From: Candidatus Zixiibacteriota bacterium
GTDB lineage: Bacteria > Zixibacteria > MSB-5A5 > GN15 > FEB-12
NCBI GenBank assembly: GCA_019038695.1
Contig: JAHOYZ010000003.1
Span: 40,143 to 104,142 of the forward strand
Length of the DNA: 64,000 bases
Direction of reading: 5' to 3'
Part shown: piece after piece, positions 1 to 8,684 of the stretch
Layout of the letters: each line of letters begins with the position of its first letter
Position numbering within the stretch: the first letter of the stretch is position 1
Position numbers and translations under genes: made by a program
Notes under the pieces: model-generated
Databases searched by the model: none
Told to the model about the DNA's origin: nothing
Seen by the model: the letters and a program-made list of their open reading frames with translations, nothing else

Positions 1-81
1 ACGCTCTTTGGGATACCCGATTGTACGCAGTTTACAGTGATAAACGGTTATGGACGCAATGCTCTACTCTGGAGTTGAGAG

Positions 82-1893
82 TTAACGTCGCAACGTTTCG
101 AGGAGCATCTTGTTGTAGTACTCAATCAGGTCGTCCCGACGCAGAACACCGATAACCTTGCAGCCTTCTTTCTGGTTAATAACCGGAATCATCTTGAAAT
201 CCTGCACACCAAACATGTCAAAGGCTTTCTCCAGGTCATCATCATGATTCAACACCACCGTATCCTCCTTCACGAGGTCGTTGGCAATAACCAGATTGTC
301 GAGCGTATGCTGGCTCAACAGTGATCGCAAATCCTGAAATGAGATAACTCCGCGAATAAGGTCCTGTCGATCAACGACAATGAAATACGAATCGCCACTC
401 GTCTCAACGCGAGCGAATATCTGCTGGAGGGTAGCCGAGGCTGAGATGGTTTCAAAAGACTTATCCATGATCTCAATCACCTTGTGTGATCGCAAAACAT
501 TGATATCACGACCTCCTCGAATATCAATACCGCGACGAATGAGTTTGACCGTGTAGATTGAGTACGGATACAGCCGCCTGGCCACCAAAGCGGAGAAAAC
601 AACGGTCACCATCAGCGGTAGAATTATTCGATAGTCGGATGTCATCTCAAAGATAATCAACAAGGCGGTGATAGGCGCATGTGTTGTGGCCGCCACCATA
701 CCGGCCATGCCAACCAAAGCATAGGCACCCGGACTGGCGGTGATGTCGGGGAACTGTGAATGAACCAACACACCAAACGCTCCCCCGACTACAGCTCCCA
801 TGAACAGGGACGGCGCGAATATCCCCCCTGAGTTGCCCGACCCCAGCGTCAAACAAGTCGCCATCAGCTTCATGAAGATGAGCACTACCAACAGCCCGAT
901 ACCAATCTGACCGTGCAGGGTCAACTTGATTGTCTCATATCCGTCCGCCAAAACCTGCGGGTAGAACATCGCGATCCCGCCCAACAACAATCCCCCCAGG
1001 GCCGGTTTGAGCATCGGTGACATCTTGAGTCTGTCAAATACATCTTCGAAGAAACTAAGAACCCGTGTGAAGCCCATACCGGTAGCTCCCAAAAGAAGAC
1101 CCATTACCACATATAGGGGCACTTCCCAGGCCGAAACCAGAGAATACGCCGGGACTTCAAAAGCTGGATGATCGCCCATAAATGATCGCGTGACAACCGA
1201 CGCCACTACCGATGAGAGAATTACTGGAGAAAAAGTGCTGATCGCGAAGTCGCCCAGAATTATCTCAAGTGAGAATATGACTCCAGCGATAGGAGCATTA
1301 AAGACTGAGGAAATTCCAGCCGCCGCACCACAACCGACGAGAATTCGAACTCGATCACCAGACATCCGAAACATCTGCCCGACCGTCGAGCCAATCGCAG
1401 AACCAATCTGAACAATCGGTCCCTCACGACCCGCCGATCCACCCGAACCTATACAGATCGCTGAGGCTACCGTCTTGGCCGCCGCGACCCGGGGCCGAAT
1501 AATACCGCCCATACGTGCCACGGCGTTCATAACTTCGGGAACACCATGCCCCTTAGCCTCACTGGCAAACTTGTAGACAATTGGCCCAACTAATAATCCG
1601 CCCAGCATTGGGATCAAAGGCAACCACCACTTGATGTCCCACTCGCCCAAACCTTCCGTGAGAATCTGATCGGTAAGCCCAAAAAATAGATCATTAAAAT
1701 ACCTGATGAGCATTACAAAACCGATCGCTCCAAAAGCTGTAGCCAAACCTACAAAAACCGCCAGTATGATCAGAACAGTCGTACCGGACGGTTGTAGTTG
1801 ACGGAGCACTTTGTCGAGATTGGGCACGCGCATAGTATGACGAATGTATTCCATTTCCATTATTTGGCAAGAGGTATTTGGACGCGGCTGCAT
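82..1893 (-). CDS. ClC-family chloride channel/transporter with C-terminal CBS pair
   Basis: Inner-membrane chloride channel or exchanger of 603 residues. The protein shows the ClC filter blocks in order: GSGGSAG near residues 149-155, GREGP at 155-159 with the gating glutamate E157, and GSGNSGGIFAP further on; two CBS domains fill roughly the last 130 residues. The site of the internal proton glutamate of the exchanger CLC-ec1 (second E of its IEE motif) reads E210-I211, so that glutamate is absent, which favours a channel or an unusual exchanger; this is inferred from one alignment by eye. The start at 1893 has AGGAAGG about 7 nt upstream, although later in-frame ATGs exist. It is divergent from the oxidoreductase at 2007, so the roughly 110 bp between them should hold both promoters. 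Confidence 0.93.
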   Translation of the reverse strand: MQPRPNTSCQIMEMEYIRHTMRVPNLDKVLRQLQPSGTTVLIILAVFVGLATAFGAIGFVMLIRYFNDLFFGLTDQILTEGLGEWDIKWWLPLIPMLGGLLVGPIVYKFASEAKGHGVPEVMNAVARMGGIIRPRVAAAKTVASAICIGSGGSAGREGPIVQIGSAIGSTVGQMFRMSGDRVRILVGCGAAAGISSVFNAPIAGVIFSLEIILGDFAISTFSPVILSSVVASVVTRSFMGDHPAFEVPAYSLVSAWEVPLYVVMGLLLGATGMGFTRVLSFFEDVFDRLKMSPMLKPALGGLLLGGIAMFYPQVLADGYETIKLTLHGQIGIGLLVVLIFMKLMATCLTLGSGNSGGIFAPSLFMGAVVGGAFGVLVHSQFPDITASPGAYALVGMAGMVAATTHAPITALLIIFEMTSDYRIILPLMVTVVFSALVARRLYPYSIYTVKLIRRGIDIRGGRDINVLRSHKVIEIMDKSFETISASATLQQIFARVETSGDSYFIVVDRQDLIRGVISFQDLRSLLSQHTLDNLVIANDLVKEDTVVLNHDDDLEKAFDMFGVQDFKMIPVINQKEGCKVIGVLRRDDLIEYYNKMLLETLRR

Positions 1894-2006
1894 CTAATTC
1901 CTTCCTGGATCAAACCGCCGTCAGGGACTTGACATTATTCTCCCAGAATGTACCTTCCTTGTGATAAGTTCATCTTAGTTGGGTTTTAGGCAGCGAGGTT
2001 GTTTTC

Positions 2007-3155
2007 ATGCGCAAAAAGGCTGATGCCGTCATTATCGGCGGTGGGATTATTGGTTTGTCGGTGGCGTTCTACCTGGCTAAAGCAAAATATGGTCAGATAG
2101 TCGTCCTGGAGAAAGAATCATTCCTTGGATCGGGAGCAACATCAAAAGCTGCCGGAGGGATACGTGCTCAATTCTCGACAAAAGTGAATGTCGAAATGTC
2201 CATGCTTTCGGAGAAACTCTTTTGCCGCTTCAAAGAAGACACCGGACATGATGCACTGTTTGACCAGGTGGGCTATATGTTTCTCCTTGAAGAGGACGAT
2301 GCTGTCAGCCAGTTCACCAATCAATATGAGTTACAGAAGTCGCTCGGATTCAACGTCGAGCTTCTCAAACCGGACGATATTGCTGCCCGCGCACCGCACA
2401 TCAGTCTCGAAGGCATCCAACTGGCCACTTTCTCCCCCGATGACGGCCTCGGCGATCCTCACGAGTTTCTTTCCGGCTACGAACACGCCGCGCGTGACAT
2501 GGGCGTTGATATCGAACTTGAAGCTGAAGTTACCGCTATTGCCATCGAAGGCGGCAAAATCACCGGTCTTTCGACCCCAAAGGGCAACATCAGTACGCCA
2601 ATGATTATCAACTGTGCCGGACCACAAGGGGGATTGATCGGCGACATGTTGGGATCCAAGGTCGCCGTTCAACCTGTCAAAAGACAGATCGTGACCACTG
2701 GAGCACTTGATTTTATAAAACCCGATTTCCCAATGGTCGTCGATGTCAAATCGGGTCTTTACTGCCATAAGGAATCACAGGGAATGCTTCTGGGATGGGC
2801 CGACTCCTCGGTTCAGCCGTCATTTGATATTTCCATCGACCCCGACTATACCGACACGATCCTTGAAAAGGCTCTGGACAGAATCCCGCAGTTAGAGACA
2901 GCTGAAGTTGCCAACCAGTGGGCGGGACTGTACGAAATCACCCCTGACCATCATGCCATCATTGGTTACGACGGGGGAATAAAAGGCGTCTTCCATTGTA
3001 CTGGTTTCTCCGGTCATGGATTCATGCAAGCCCCCGCAGCAGGATTGGTAACGGCGGAGATTCTTTCGGGTAAGCAACCATCGGTGGACATCACAGCCCT
3101 GGCCCCAGACCGTTTCGCGGTTGGCACCCTCGTCAACGAGACAAATGTGATCTAG
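2007..3155 (+). CDS. FAD-dependent amine/amino-acid oxidoreductase (DadA/SoxB type)
   Basis: A 382-residue flavoenzyme of the DAO family, to which glycine oxidase, sarcosine oxidase beta subunit and D-amino-acid dehydrogenase belong. The Rossmann dinucleotide motif GGGIIG is at residues 11-16, with the acidic residue that binds the ribose in VVLEKE. GATSKAAGGIRAQF matches the FAD-contact segment of sarcosine oxidase-like proteins, and the C-terminus carries the usual ITPDHHAIIG and GFSGHGFMQAPAAG segments. GAGG at 1995-1998 supports the start. No partner subunit (alpha, gamma or hydrogen cyanide synthase type) lies nearby, so the substrate cannot be read from context. Confidence 0.88.
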   Translation: MRKKADAVIIGGGIIGLSVAFYLAKAKYGQIVVLEKESFLGSGATSKAAGGIRAQFSTKVNVEMSMLSEKLFCRFKEDTGHDALFDQVGYMFLLEEDDAVSQFTNQYELQKSLGFNVELLKPDDIAARAPHISLEGIQLATFSPDDGLGDPHEFLSGYEHAARDMGVDIELEAEVTAIAIEGGKITGLSTPKGNISTPMIINCAGPQGGLIGDMLGSKVAVQPVKRQIVTTGALDFIKPDFPMVVDVKSGLYCHKESQGMLLGWADSSVQPSFDISIDPDYTDTILEKALDRIPQLETAEVANQWAGLYEITPDHHAIIGYDGGIKGVFHCTGFSGHGFMQAPAAGLVTAEILSGKQPSVDITALAPDRFAVGTLVNETNVI

Positions 3156-3199
3156 CAGGCATAGCCTGTTCTTAGTAAATACCGTCTTTCAAGTTCTTA

Positions 3200-3299
3200 G
3201 TAGGGCGGAACCCCCTTAGCGGTTCCGCCATCCCCCGGTAGGTTTCGGTTGCTTGCCAACCTGACACTATTGTCAGGACCGCAAGGGTCCTGATTCTAC
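3200..3299. repeat. REP-like dispersed intergenic element, copy 1
   Basis: The element begins GTAGGGCGGAACCCCC and ends TTCTAC, with two internal hairpins: GGCGGAACC (3204-3212) with GGTTCCGCC (3221-3229), and CAGGACC (3274-3280) with GGTCCTG (3286-3292). A second copy with the same two-hairpin layout sits at 33026-33101, and a tail fragment at 6526-6543. All copies lie outside genes. This one follows the oxidoreductase and may also act as a transcription stop, although no T-run follows. Confidence 0.7.
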
Positions 3300-3377
3300 G
3301 AGGCTATTTGGATCAACGGTACGAACGTGAACCTCCAGCTGAGTCCCCCTGTCCCTTAACAATACGCCATTTTTCAC

Positions 3378-3406
3378 TTGACATGTACCAAGTGGTCCAT
3401 TATACT
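3378..3406 (+). promoter_or_regulatory. Strong sigma-70 promoter for the dockerin protein
   Basis: TTGACA at 3378-3383, a 17-bp spacer and TATACT at 3401-3406, five of six matches in the -10 box. The only credible gene downstream starts at 3897, so the transcript would have a leader of about 480 nt. Confidence 0.65.
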
Positions 3407-3896
3407 TCAGGGCGATCCTACAACCACACGGCATGACACCACGAAAACATACTGATATTCCTACGAGACGATGTTAGGATTTGTCTATAACATGATTCGA
3501 GCTAACGATCTATGGAGAGGGATCGGGGAACAGGGGAATAGATCAGCGGATCTCTTTGTGAACTACAATGCCAGAGCTGGAAGTGATGATGAATGCATTT
3601 TGCAGGAGTGCGATTGTGGGGTTATCCTCTCTGGTAACATGCACCGTAGTCTTCAACTCTCTGCCCTTCTCCACGATTGGGTATCCAGCAGGTGTTAGAC
3701 CTTATTCGGTTGTGTCCGCTATATATGAGAAATTCGATTTGTGAGTTCAGAAGTGGTGAAAGATAATCAACTCGGAAAATCACGACATACAATAAAAGGA
3801 ACGTGAGTATGGAAAAAATCTCATGGATACATTGCACTTTCAGGGAAGGCTCAAAGGAACATCACAAAAAGAGCAAAACCACAAAGGAAACAGGTG
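3407..3896 (+). other. Long 5' leader without a recognisable gene
   Basis: About 490 bp between the promoter and the dockerin gene. An open frame of 75 codons exists (3471-3698) but its translation has no signal peptide, no recognisable motif and no convincing ribosome site, so it is not called. No known riboswitch class was recognised. AAGGA just ahead of 3897 is the ribosome site of the next gene. Confidence 0.4.
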
Positions 3897-6308
3897 ATGA
3901 AAAATCTATTGGCAGTTACAATGTTAGCTGTGACAGCGATGTTGCTGGCGGCTTCCGGAGGCGAGGCTAGATTCTATATCGATATCCCGGGTGCGGAAAC
4001 GAACTACATCCCGGCCAACACGCCTTTGACTATTGAGGGCAAGATGGATAACAACACCGGTGAGAATGTGATTGGAATCTCCAACGGTATCCGTATCTAC
4101 TCGCCCGACGGTGCCGTCTGGCAAACACCGACAACCACGATCGGCAGTAGTGTAGCAACTTATTTCGATTTCCAAGCTTCTGTCAATGAATTCAGTGTCA
4201 ATGGGACAAGCGACGACACTATTGGCATCATCGCCGTGGCGACAGGTGCAGGCGTTCCTAACGGCCTTACTGGCCTGGAGCTGTTCTCGATCGAAACTCA
4301 GATCAACTCCTCCGAGGTCGGTAGAACGATTTGCATCGATTCGACATGGTTTCCGCCATCCAATACCTGGCTGTGGGTAACACCAACCGGTACGGTTATC
4401 CCCGACTGGGAAGGCCCGTACTGCTGGAATATCGTTATGCCCGATACCTGCTACGCCGACGGCGATGCCAACGGAAATGGTACTCCCTTCGAGCTTGCGG
4501 ATGCTGTGGAGTTGTCAAATGTTCTCATTAACTGCGCCAGTCTAACGGCTCCGCTATATCATGTGGATCTTAACGGCGACTGCCTTGTAGACTCACTGGA
4601 TCTGATACTTATAGTAGAGTTTATCACAACACAGGATACGTCGATTTTCGATCCGTACGGCGGTTATCCGGTACCTACTTGTTGCGACCCTGCTTTGGCA
4701 CGGCCCCCGCAAACGGTTGAGATTTTTGGCCTGGAACACACTTCCTATGGCTCAAGTTGCCTGGATACTGTAAATGGTGAGTTGATTATTTTCGACAATG
4801 GAGATCCGGGTGAAGCTGGTGTAGAAATTGATCTTGGTGAGGTAACCGGAGTGGTGTTTGAGAGTTATTTTGACACTCCACCTCAAGATGGCGACATTAT
4901 TCACTATGACATCATTGGTCAGATTGATGGAATACCAAACCAACCTCTTACAACCGTGGATGAAGTTGCAGTTGTTGACGAGACTGCAGTCATTCCGGAT
5001 TTCGTATTCTGCGGATCACCCTCATTCACCGTGGCAGTAGTAAATGAAGGACTCTATGTGGATGGAGCGTCTGGTCTGACCGGAGAAGCGTTCCGGTACA
5101 AGTGGATTGATGCTGGGACAATGACTCCACGAGCTGACGCCGCGGCAGTAAGGACAAGCGGTGAGGCTGCTGCTCGGGCACGAAAGGCTGCTCATGATGC
5201 TGCTACACGAGATGCTCTAATCAAAGCAGCAAAAGCAGGCGGCATAACCTGGGCGGGCAGAGAAAGTGGAGGTGGCCCTGGAACGACAGGAGCGAAGATG
5301 GAGGCTACTATCGCCGCACATAGTCCTGTAGTGGCTGATTTAGTCATCATCTATCCAGACGACTCAACTTATCAGTATGACTTCATCTCAGATATTCAGA
5401 TATCACTGACTGAGACACCAATGGCAGCCATTCCCTATGAAGGTATAGCCATGTTTAATAGTGTCTATTGTGCTCTTGGTTCGGCTACTTTTGAAGCAAG
5501 CGATGGCATGCTTACTATTGATAATATCGGCTCCAGTGGTGATGATGGTGTATCCATCGAGGCTGGCGAGACCGATTACTTATCAATAAGAACAGGAGAC
5601 ATAAACTCTCACGAAATGCCTGTCGGATCGTATCTCCAGCACTCATTTTCCGGAACAGTGAATGACACTCCCGGTCAATCACTGGGTGTCCTGAGTGTCG
5701 AATTCCACCCAGACAGTATTGGTTTTAGCGCTAACTTCGCACCAATAGGTGCCGACAGCATATTCGCAACGTACTACTGTAGTGCTGGCCCTACAACGGC
5801 CGAATGGATTATGGGCGCAGACATAACGCTCTGTTTTGAAGGCCAGCTATACTATGGAGCCGGGGCCGCAATGCTTCTTGATATGCTGGGGGGTAGCATT
5901 GACTGGTTTGATCTCATCTGGAAAACAGGAGAAAGATCTAATCCTGATACTGTATTCTACGAGGTTCATTTCTATCCTGCAATCTCCGGCCACACTATAC
6001 AATCAATTGATGGTGCAACCGTCCAAGCTGCCCTTCTCGATTCATTTAGTATTATTAATGTAACTACAGCCCCACCTTCCTGCTGCAACGGCGACGGCAT
6101 ACGCGGCAATGTCGACTACATATTGCCCGATGAAATCAACATTGCTGACCTGACATATCTCGTAGCGTACTTATTCACAGGTGGGGCAGAGCCGTCGTGT
6201 ATAGATGAAAGTGATATAGACGGCAATGACGAGATCAATATAGCCGACCTAACTTATCTGGTAGCGTATTTGTTCACTGGCGGTCCACCACCGGTGGCGT
6301 GTCCGTAG
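3897..6308 (+). CDS. Secreted multidomain protein with dockerin-type repeats
   Basis: An 803-residue exported protein of unknown function. Residues 1-25 form a signal peptide (MKNLLAVTML... ending ASGGEA). A first calcium-binding dockerin-like pair lies near residues 185-255 (DGDANGNGTPFELADA, then DLNGDCLVDSLDLI). A second, canonical pair closes the protein, each half containing INIADLTYLVAYLFTGG. Between them are beta-rich modules interrupted by an unusual Ala/Arg/Lys-rich helical stretch near residues 410-450. The start is taken at ATG 3897, one codon after a possible GTG, because AAGGA at 3884-3888 is correctly spaced. There is no NPFNP sorting tail, so surface attachment would depend on the dockerin or another mechanism. 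It is probably transcribed alone: a promoter lies upstream and a hairpin terminator downstream. Confidence 0.85.
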   Translation: MKNLLAVTMLAVTAMLLAASGGEARFYIDIPGAETNYIPANTPLTIEGKMDNNTGENVIGISNGIRIYSPDGAVWQTPTTTIGSSVATYFDFQASVNEFSVNGTSDDTIGIIAVATGAGVPNGLTGLELFSIETQINSSEVGRTICIDSTWFPPSNTWLWVTPTGTVIPDWEGPYCWNIVMPDTCYADGDANGNGTPFELADAVELSNVLINCASLTAPLYHVDLNGDCLVDSLDLILIVEFITTQDTSIFDPYGGYPVPTCCDPALARPPQTVEIFGLEHTSYGSSCLDTVNGELIIFDNGDPGEAGVEIDLGEVTGVVFESYFDTPPQDGDIIHYDIIGQIDGIPNQPLTTVDEVAVVDETAVIPDFVFCGSPSFTVAVVNEGLYVDGASGLTGEAFRYKWIDAGTMTPRADAAAVRTSGEAAARARKAAHDAATRDALIKAAKAGGITWAGRESGGGPGTTGAKMEATIAAHSPVVADLVIIYPDDSTYQYDFISDIQISLTETPMAAIPYEGIAMFNSVYCALGSATFEASDGMLTIDNIGSSGDDGVSIEAGETDYLSIRTGDINSHEMPVGSYLQHSFSGTVNDTPGQSLGVLSVEFHPDSIGFSANFAPIGADSIFATYYCSAGPTTAEWIMGADITLCFEGQLYYGAGAAMLLDMLGGSIDWFDLIWKTGERSNPDTVFYEVHFYPAISGHTIQSIDGATVQAALLDSFSIINVTTAPPSCCNGDGIRGNVDYILPDEINIADLTYLVAYLFTGGAEPSCIDESDIDGNDEINIADLTYLVAYLFTGGPPPVACP

Positions 6309-6334
6309 AGAACGATCAGATACTACGATGAGCC

Positions 6335-6375
6335 AGCGGCCACTTCTCACATCGAGGAGTGGTCGCTCTCTTTTG
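6335..6375 (+). terminator. Rho-independent terminator of the dockerin gene
   Basis: A 14-bp stem (6335-6348 with 6354-6367, two G-U pairs) and a 5-nt loop, followed by CTCTTTT. Confidence 0.6.
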
Positions 6376-6525
6376 TGCCCAATCTGTGCCCACGGGTGGC
6401 AAAAACAGATAAAACCAGACACAAACAAACAAAACCAAATAAAAATGACTAAATTAGTCCGGCATAACACGTTATGACGTAATATATACGTACACAACAC
6501 CTTACGAATTAGGGGGTCGGAGAAC

Positions 6526-6543
6526 ACAAGGGTCCTGACCTAC
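6526..6543. repeat. Tail fragment of the REP-like element
   Basis: ACAAGGGTCCTGACCTAC matches the 3' end of the element at 3282-3299 (GCAAGGGTCCTGATTCTAC) with few differences. It lies just past the rsmE stop codon, so it may be the remnant of a larger copy. Confidence 0.4.
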
Positions 6544-6551
6544 TAATGCTG

Positions 6552-7295
6552 TTACCCCATCATCCTCACCATTTCCAACTGACTCAGCACGCCTGCGACG
6601 GCCGTCTCGACACGAAGTACCCAGCGGCCAAGCGAGAAGGGCTGAAAGCCATGGTCTTTCATCAGGTCAATTTCAAACGGAACCCAACCTCCCTCCGGCC
6701 CAATCGCCACGCCCACCGAGGTGGTTTTTCTGTCGTACACGTCTGAGAAACAGCTTTCGGCTGAGGGATCGGATAAACACAAAGTGTTCTTCTCTTCTCT
6801 CTGAAGTTCGGGAAGCTTGTCCAGAAAGAACGGCTTGAAGCGATCATGAATAGTAACCTCCGGCAGTCGGGTGTGTTTGCCCTGACTAAGTCCCTCAATA
6901 AGAAACGGCGTGTAGTTTTCCGGCTGAAGCAAAGGGGAATGGAAATAGCTTTTTTCGACCCTATTGGCCCGAATCAGATGTATCCGCCGCACAGCCATCG
7001 TCGCCGAAGTTAGTAGCACTTTTTTGAGAGTCTGCGGTCGCGGCAGAGCACAGATCAGGTCAACTATCGGCGATGGATCAGGTACTTGCGCCAATTGTCC
7101 ACACCGCAGCACCACTTCATTATCAGTGACCTTTTCGATAATTGCTGTCCCTTGCGGGCCGTCGAGGAGGCCCACCTCGACACTGTCTCCGGGCTGACTG
7201 CGTAAGATAACTCGAATGTGTTCTGCTCGTCCGTCGGTCAGATGGTAGGAAAACTCTCCCCTGCTGTCAGCTTCTGTGAGAATAATCAGGTTCAT
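6552..7295 (-). CDS. rsmE: 16S rRNA (uracil-1498 N3)-methyltransferase
   Basis: SPOUT-family enzyme that methylates U1498 of 16S rRNA in the small ribosomal subunit, using S-adenosylmethionine. At 247 residues it is the family length. The N-terminal PUA-like part covers roughly residues 1-70. The knotted cofactor-binding part shows VAIGPEGGW and then SLGRWVLRVETA, the two signature blocks of RsmE. It is a single gene on the minus strand, with no ribosomal protein methyltransferase (prmA) or dnaJ next to it as is often seen elsewhere. Confidence 0.93.
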   Translation of the reverse strand: MNLIILTEADSRGEFSYHLTDGRAEHIRVILRSQPGDSVEVGLLDGPQGTAIIEKVTDNEVVLRCGQLAQVPDPSPIVDLICALPRPQTLKKVLLTSATMAVRRIHLIRANRVEKSYFHSPLLQPENYTPFLIEGLSQGKHTRLPEVTIHDRFKPFFLDKLPELQREEKNTLCLSDPSAESCFSDVYDRKTTSVGVAIGPEGGWVPFEIDLMKDHGFQPFSLGRWVLRVETAVAGVLSQLEMVRMMG

Positions 7296-7485
7296 AGCAA
7301 CGCCAGACTCAATAGGCTCTCCACAGGCTCCCTTCGGTTCCTACAATCCACATACATTACAAACGCTAACCTTGCAGTCCGCTGGGTCCAACAAAAAAGA
7401 GGACCACCGGCCGCCATTGACGAAATAGGACGGACGGGGGCGTCTGCCGCCCACAGTACATCTGGCAGAAGACACCCCCACGCTC

Positions 7486-7514
7486 TTGACAGTGCATCAA
7501 AGTAAACTTACTAT
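7486..7514 (+). promoter_or_regulatory. Sigma-70 promoter for the lipoprotein/barrel pair
   Basis: TTGACA at 7486-7491, a 17-bp spacer and TACTAT at 7509-7514, placed 39 bp before the lipoprotein start. Confidence 0.6.
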
Positions 7515-7552
7515 GCGACAAACATGAGCAAAACATGGAAGGTTCTGACTCT

Positions 7553-7939
7553 ATGAAAATACTAGTCTTACTATTGACATTGCTGGCCCTTCTGGTGGTC
7601 GGTTGCTCTGAGCACGACACCGGTCCTACAGGAAGTGACCCTCTGGCTGAGTATGATGAGGGGCTTAACCTTAAGGTTACTTCGCAGACAGAGACCAACA
7701 ACATCTTGATCGGGTTTAGTATGCCCGCCCCGGGATCATACACTCTTAGCGTACTCAATGTTACCGGCTACACGATTCGCTCCTGGCAGGGCACTACCTC
7801 TGCTGGCCAGATTCAGATTGCGTGGGATGGTACAAACAAGGATGGTAAACCGGTCGATGTTGGACTCTACATCTATGAACTTGAGGCGGCCGATCTGACA
7901 GCACGCCAGGTCGATCTTCTGGGAGGGCTGGGATCATGA
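7553..7939 (+). CDS. Small lipoprotein with FlgD-like Ig domain
   Basis: A 128-residue exported lipoprotein. The start at 7553 is chosen over an ATG at 7535 because GGAAGG (7537-7542) is well placed for it and the signal peptide then begins with MKILVLLL. The lipobox LVVGC puts the lipidated cysteine at residue 18. The rest resembles the FlgD-type Ig fold found in sorting tails: SYTLSVLNVTGYTIRSW, then IAWDGTNKDGKPVDVGLYIYEL. Its last four bases overlap the start of the barrel gene (ATGA), so the two are translationally coupled. Function unknown; it may be the periplasmic partner of the barrel. Confidence 0.75.
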   Translation: MKILVLLLTLLALLVVGCSEHDTGPTGSDPLAEYDEGLNLKVTSQTETNNILIGFSMPAPGSYTLSVLNVTGYTIRSWQGTTSAGQIQIAWDGTNKDGKPVDVGLYIYELEAADLTARQVDLLGGLGS

Positions 7940-8553
7940 AGGATTCACGCAGACTAACCAACCACGGAGTTTCCCGAGTGCTGGTTCTTGCAATATGCCT
8001 GTTGATTGTCTCTATAGGACTGATTCCGGCAACGGTGTCTTCCGAGGCAATAGCTGATCAGCGTGAGAGTAACTACAAGGTCTGGGTGCAGGGTGGCTTT
8101 TTCACTCCCGCCCGGGGTAAGATGCGCAGCATTTACGGCGACGCGCTCAGCGTTGCGGGAGGTGCAGAAATACGGATAAGTGGGCGTCTCTCTGTGGGAG
8201 CATACGGTGGATATCTGGAACTGGATAAAGGCGACATTCCGTTGAAATACCGCAACATTTACGTCGTTCCTACGGTGACTTTTTCGCTCTTAGAAAACGA
8301 GCGTCTTAATCTATACAGTCAATTGGGAGTGGGACTCAATTTCCGTGAGATTCAGTTCAAGTGGCTCTACGAGCAGAGAGACTTCGGCCTGTCCGGCAAC
8401 ATGGCGGTCGGAGTAGATTACCTCCTCAGCGGACCATTCATTCTTGGAGCCAGAACAACCTTCGACTTCATTTACGACCCGGATCCCACCCTTGGAGACT
8501 TCGGCAATACCGGTGGCTTTAATTTCCAGATCAGAGGTGGACTCGTATTCTGA
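7936..8553 (+). CDS. Predicted outer-membrane beta-barrel protein
   Basis: A 205-residue protein with an N-terminal hydrophobic export segment (VLVLAICLLIVSIGLIPATV) after a basic start, followed by alternating strands such as YKVWVQGGFFTPARG and VGAYGGYLELDK, and ending in FNFQIRGGLVF with the terminal aromatic residue typical of barrels inserted by BamA. It is coupled to the lipoprotein gene by an ATGA overlap. Substrate and role are unknown. Confidence 0.7.
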   Translation: MKDSRRLTNHGVSRVLVLAICLLIVSIGLIPATVSSEAIADQRESNYKVWVQGGFFTPARGKMRSIYGDALSVAGGAEIRISGRLSVGAYGGYLELDKGDIPLKYRNIYVVPTVTFSLLENERLNLYSQLGVGLNFREIQFKWLYEQRDFGLSGNMAVGVDYLLSGPFILGARTTFDFIYDPDPTLGDFGNTGGFNFQIRGGLVF

Positions 8554-8560
8554 TATGCTC

Positions 8561-8590
8561 GTTGCGGCAGGCGCAAGTGCCTGCCGCAAC
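8561..8590. terminator. Perfect 12-bp hairpin, probable transcription stop
   Basis: GTTGCGGCAGGC (8561-8572) pairs perfectly with GCCTGCCGCAAC (8579-8590) around a 6-nt loop, 8 bp after the barrel stop codon. No T-run follows, so it could instead be a 3'-end stabiliser or a REP-type palindrome. Confidence 0.45.
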
Positions 8591-8608
8591 AGCTGCCCAA
8601 CATAGACA

Positions 8609-8637
8609 TTGACAATTCCGTACTACACTGGTTATTT
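8609..8637 (+). promoter_or_regulatory. Sigma-70 promoter for gcvT operon
   Basis: TTGACA at 8609-8614, a 17-bp spacer and TTATTT at 8632-8637, 48 bp before the gcvT start. No glycine riboswitch fold was recognised in this short leader. Confidence 0.5.
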
Positions 8638-8684
8638 CCCTGCAATAAATTAAGTAACCCGATCCCTCAGGTGAACAACCCGTT

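Noticed and set aside
3471..3698. 75-residue leader peptide gene
   Set aside because: No ribosome site, signal or motif; the length is expected by chance in a 490-bp gap.
8638..8684. Glycine riboswitch before gcvT
   Set aside because: The leader between the promoter and the start codon is under 50 nt, too short for the known aptamer.
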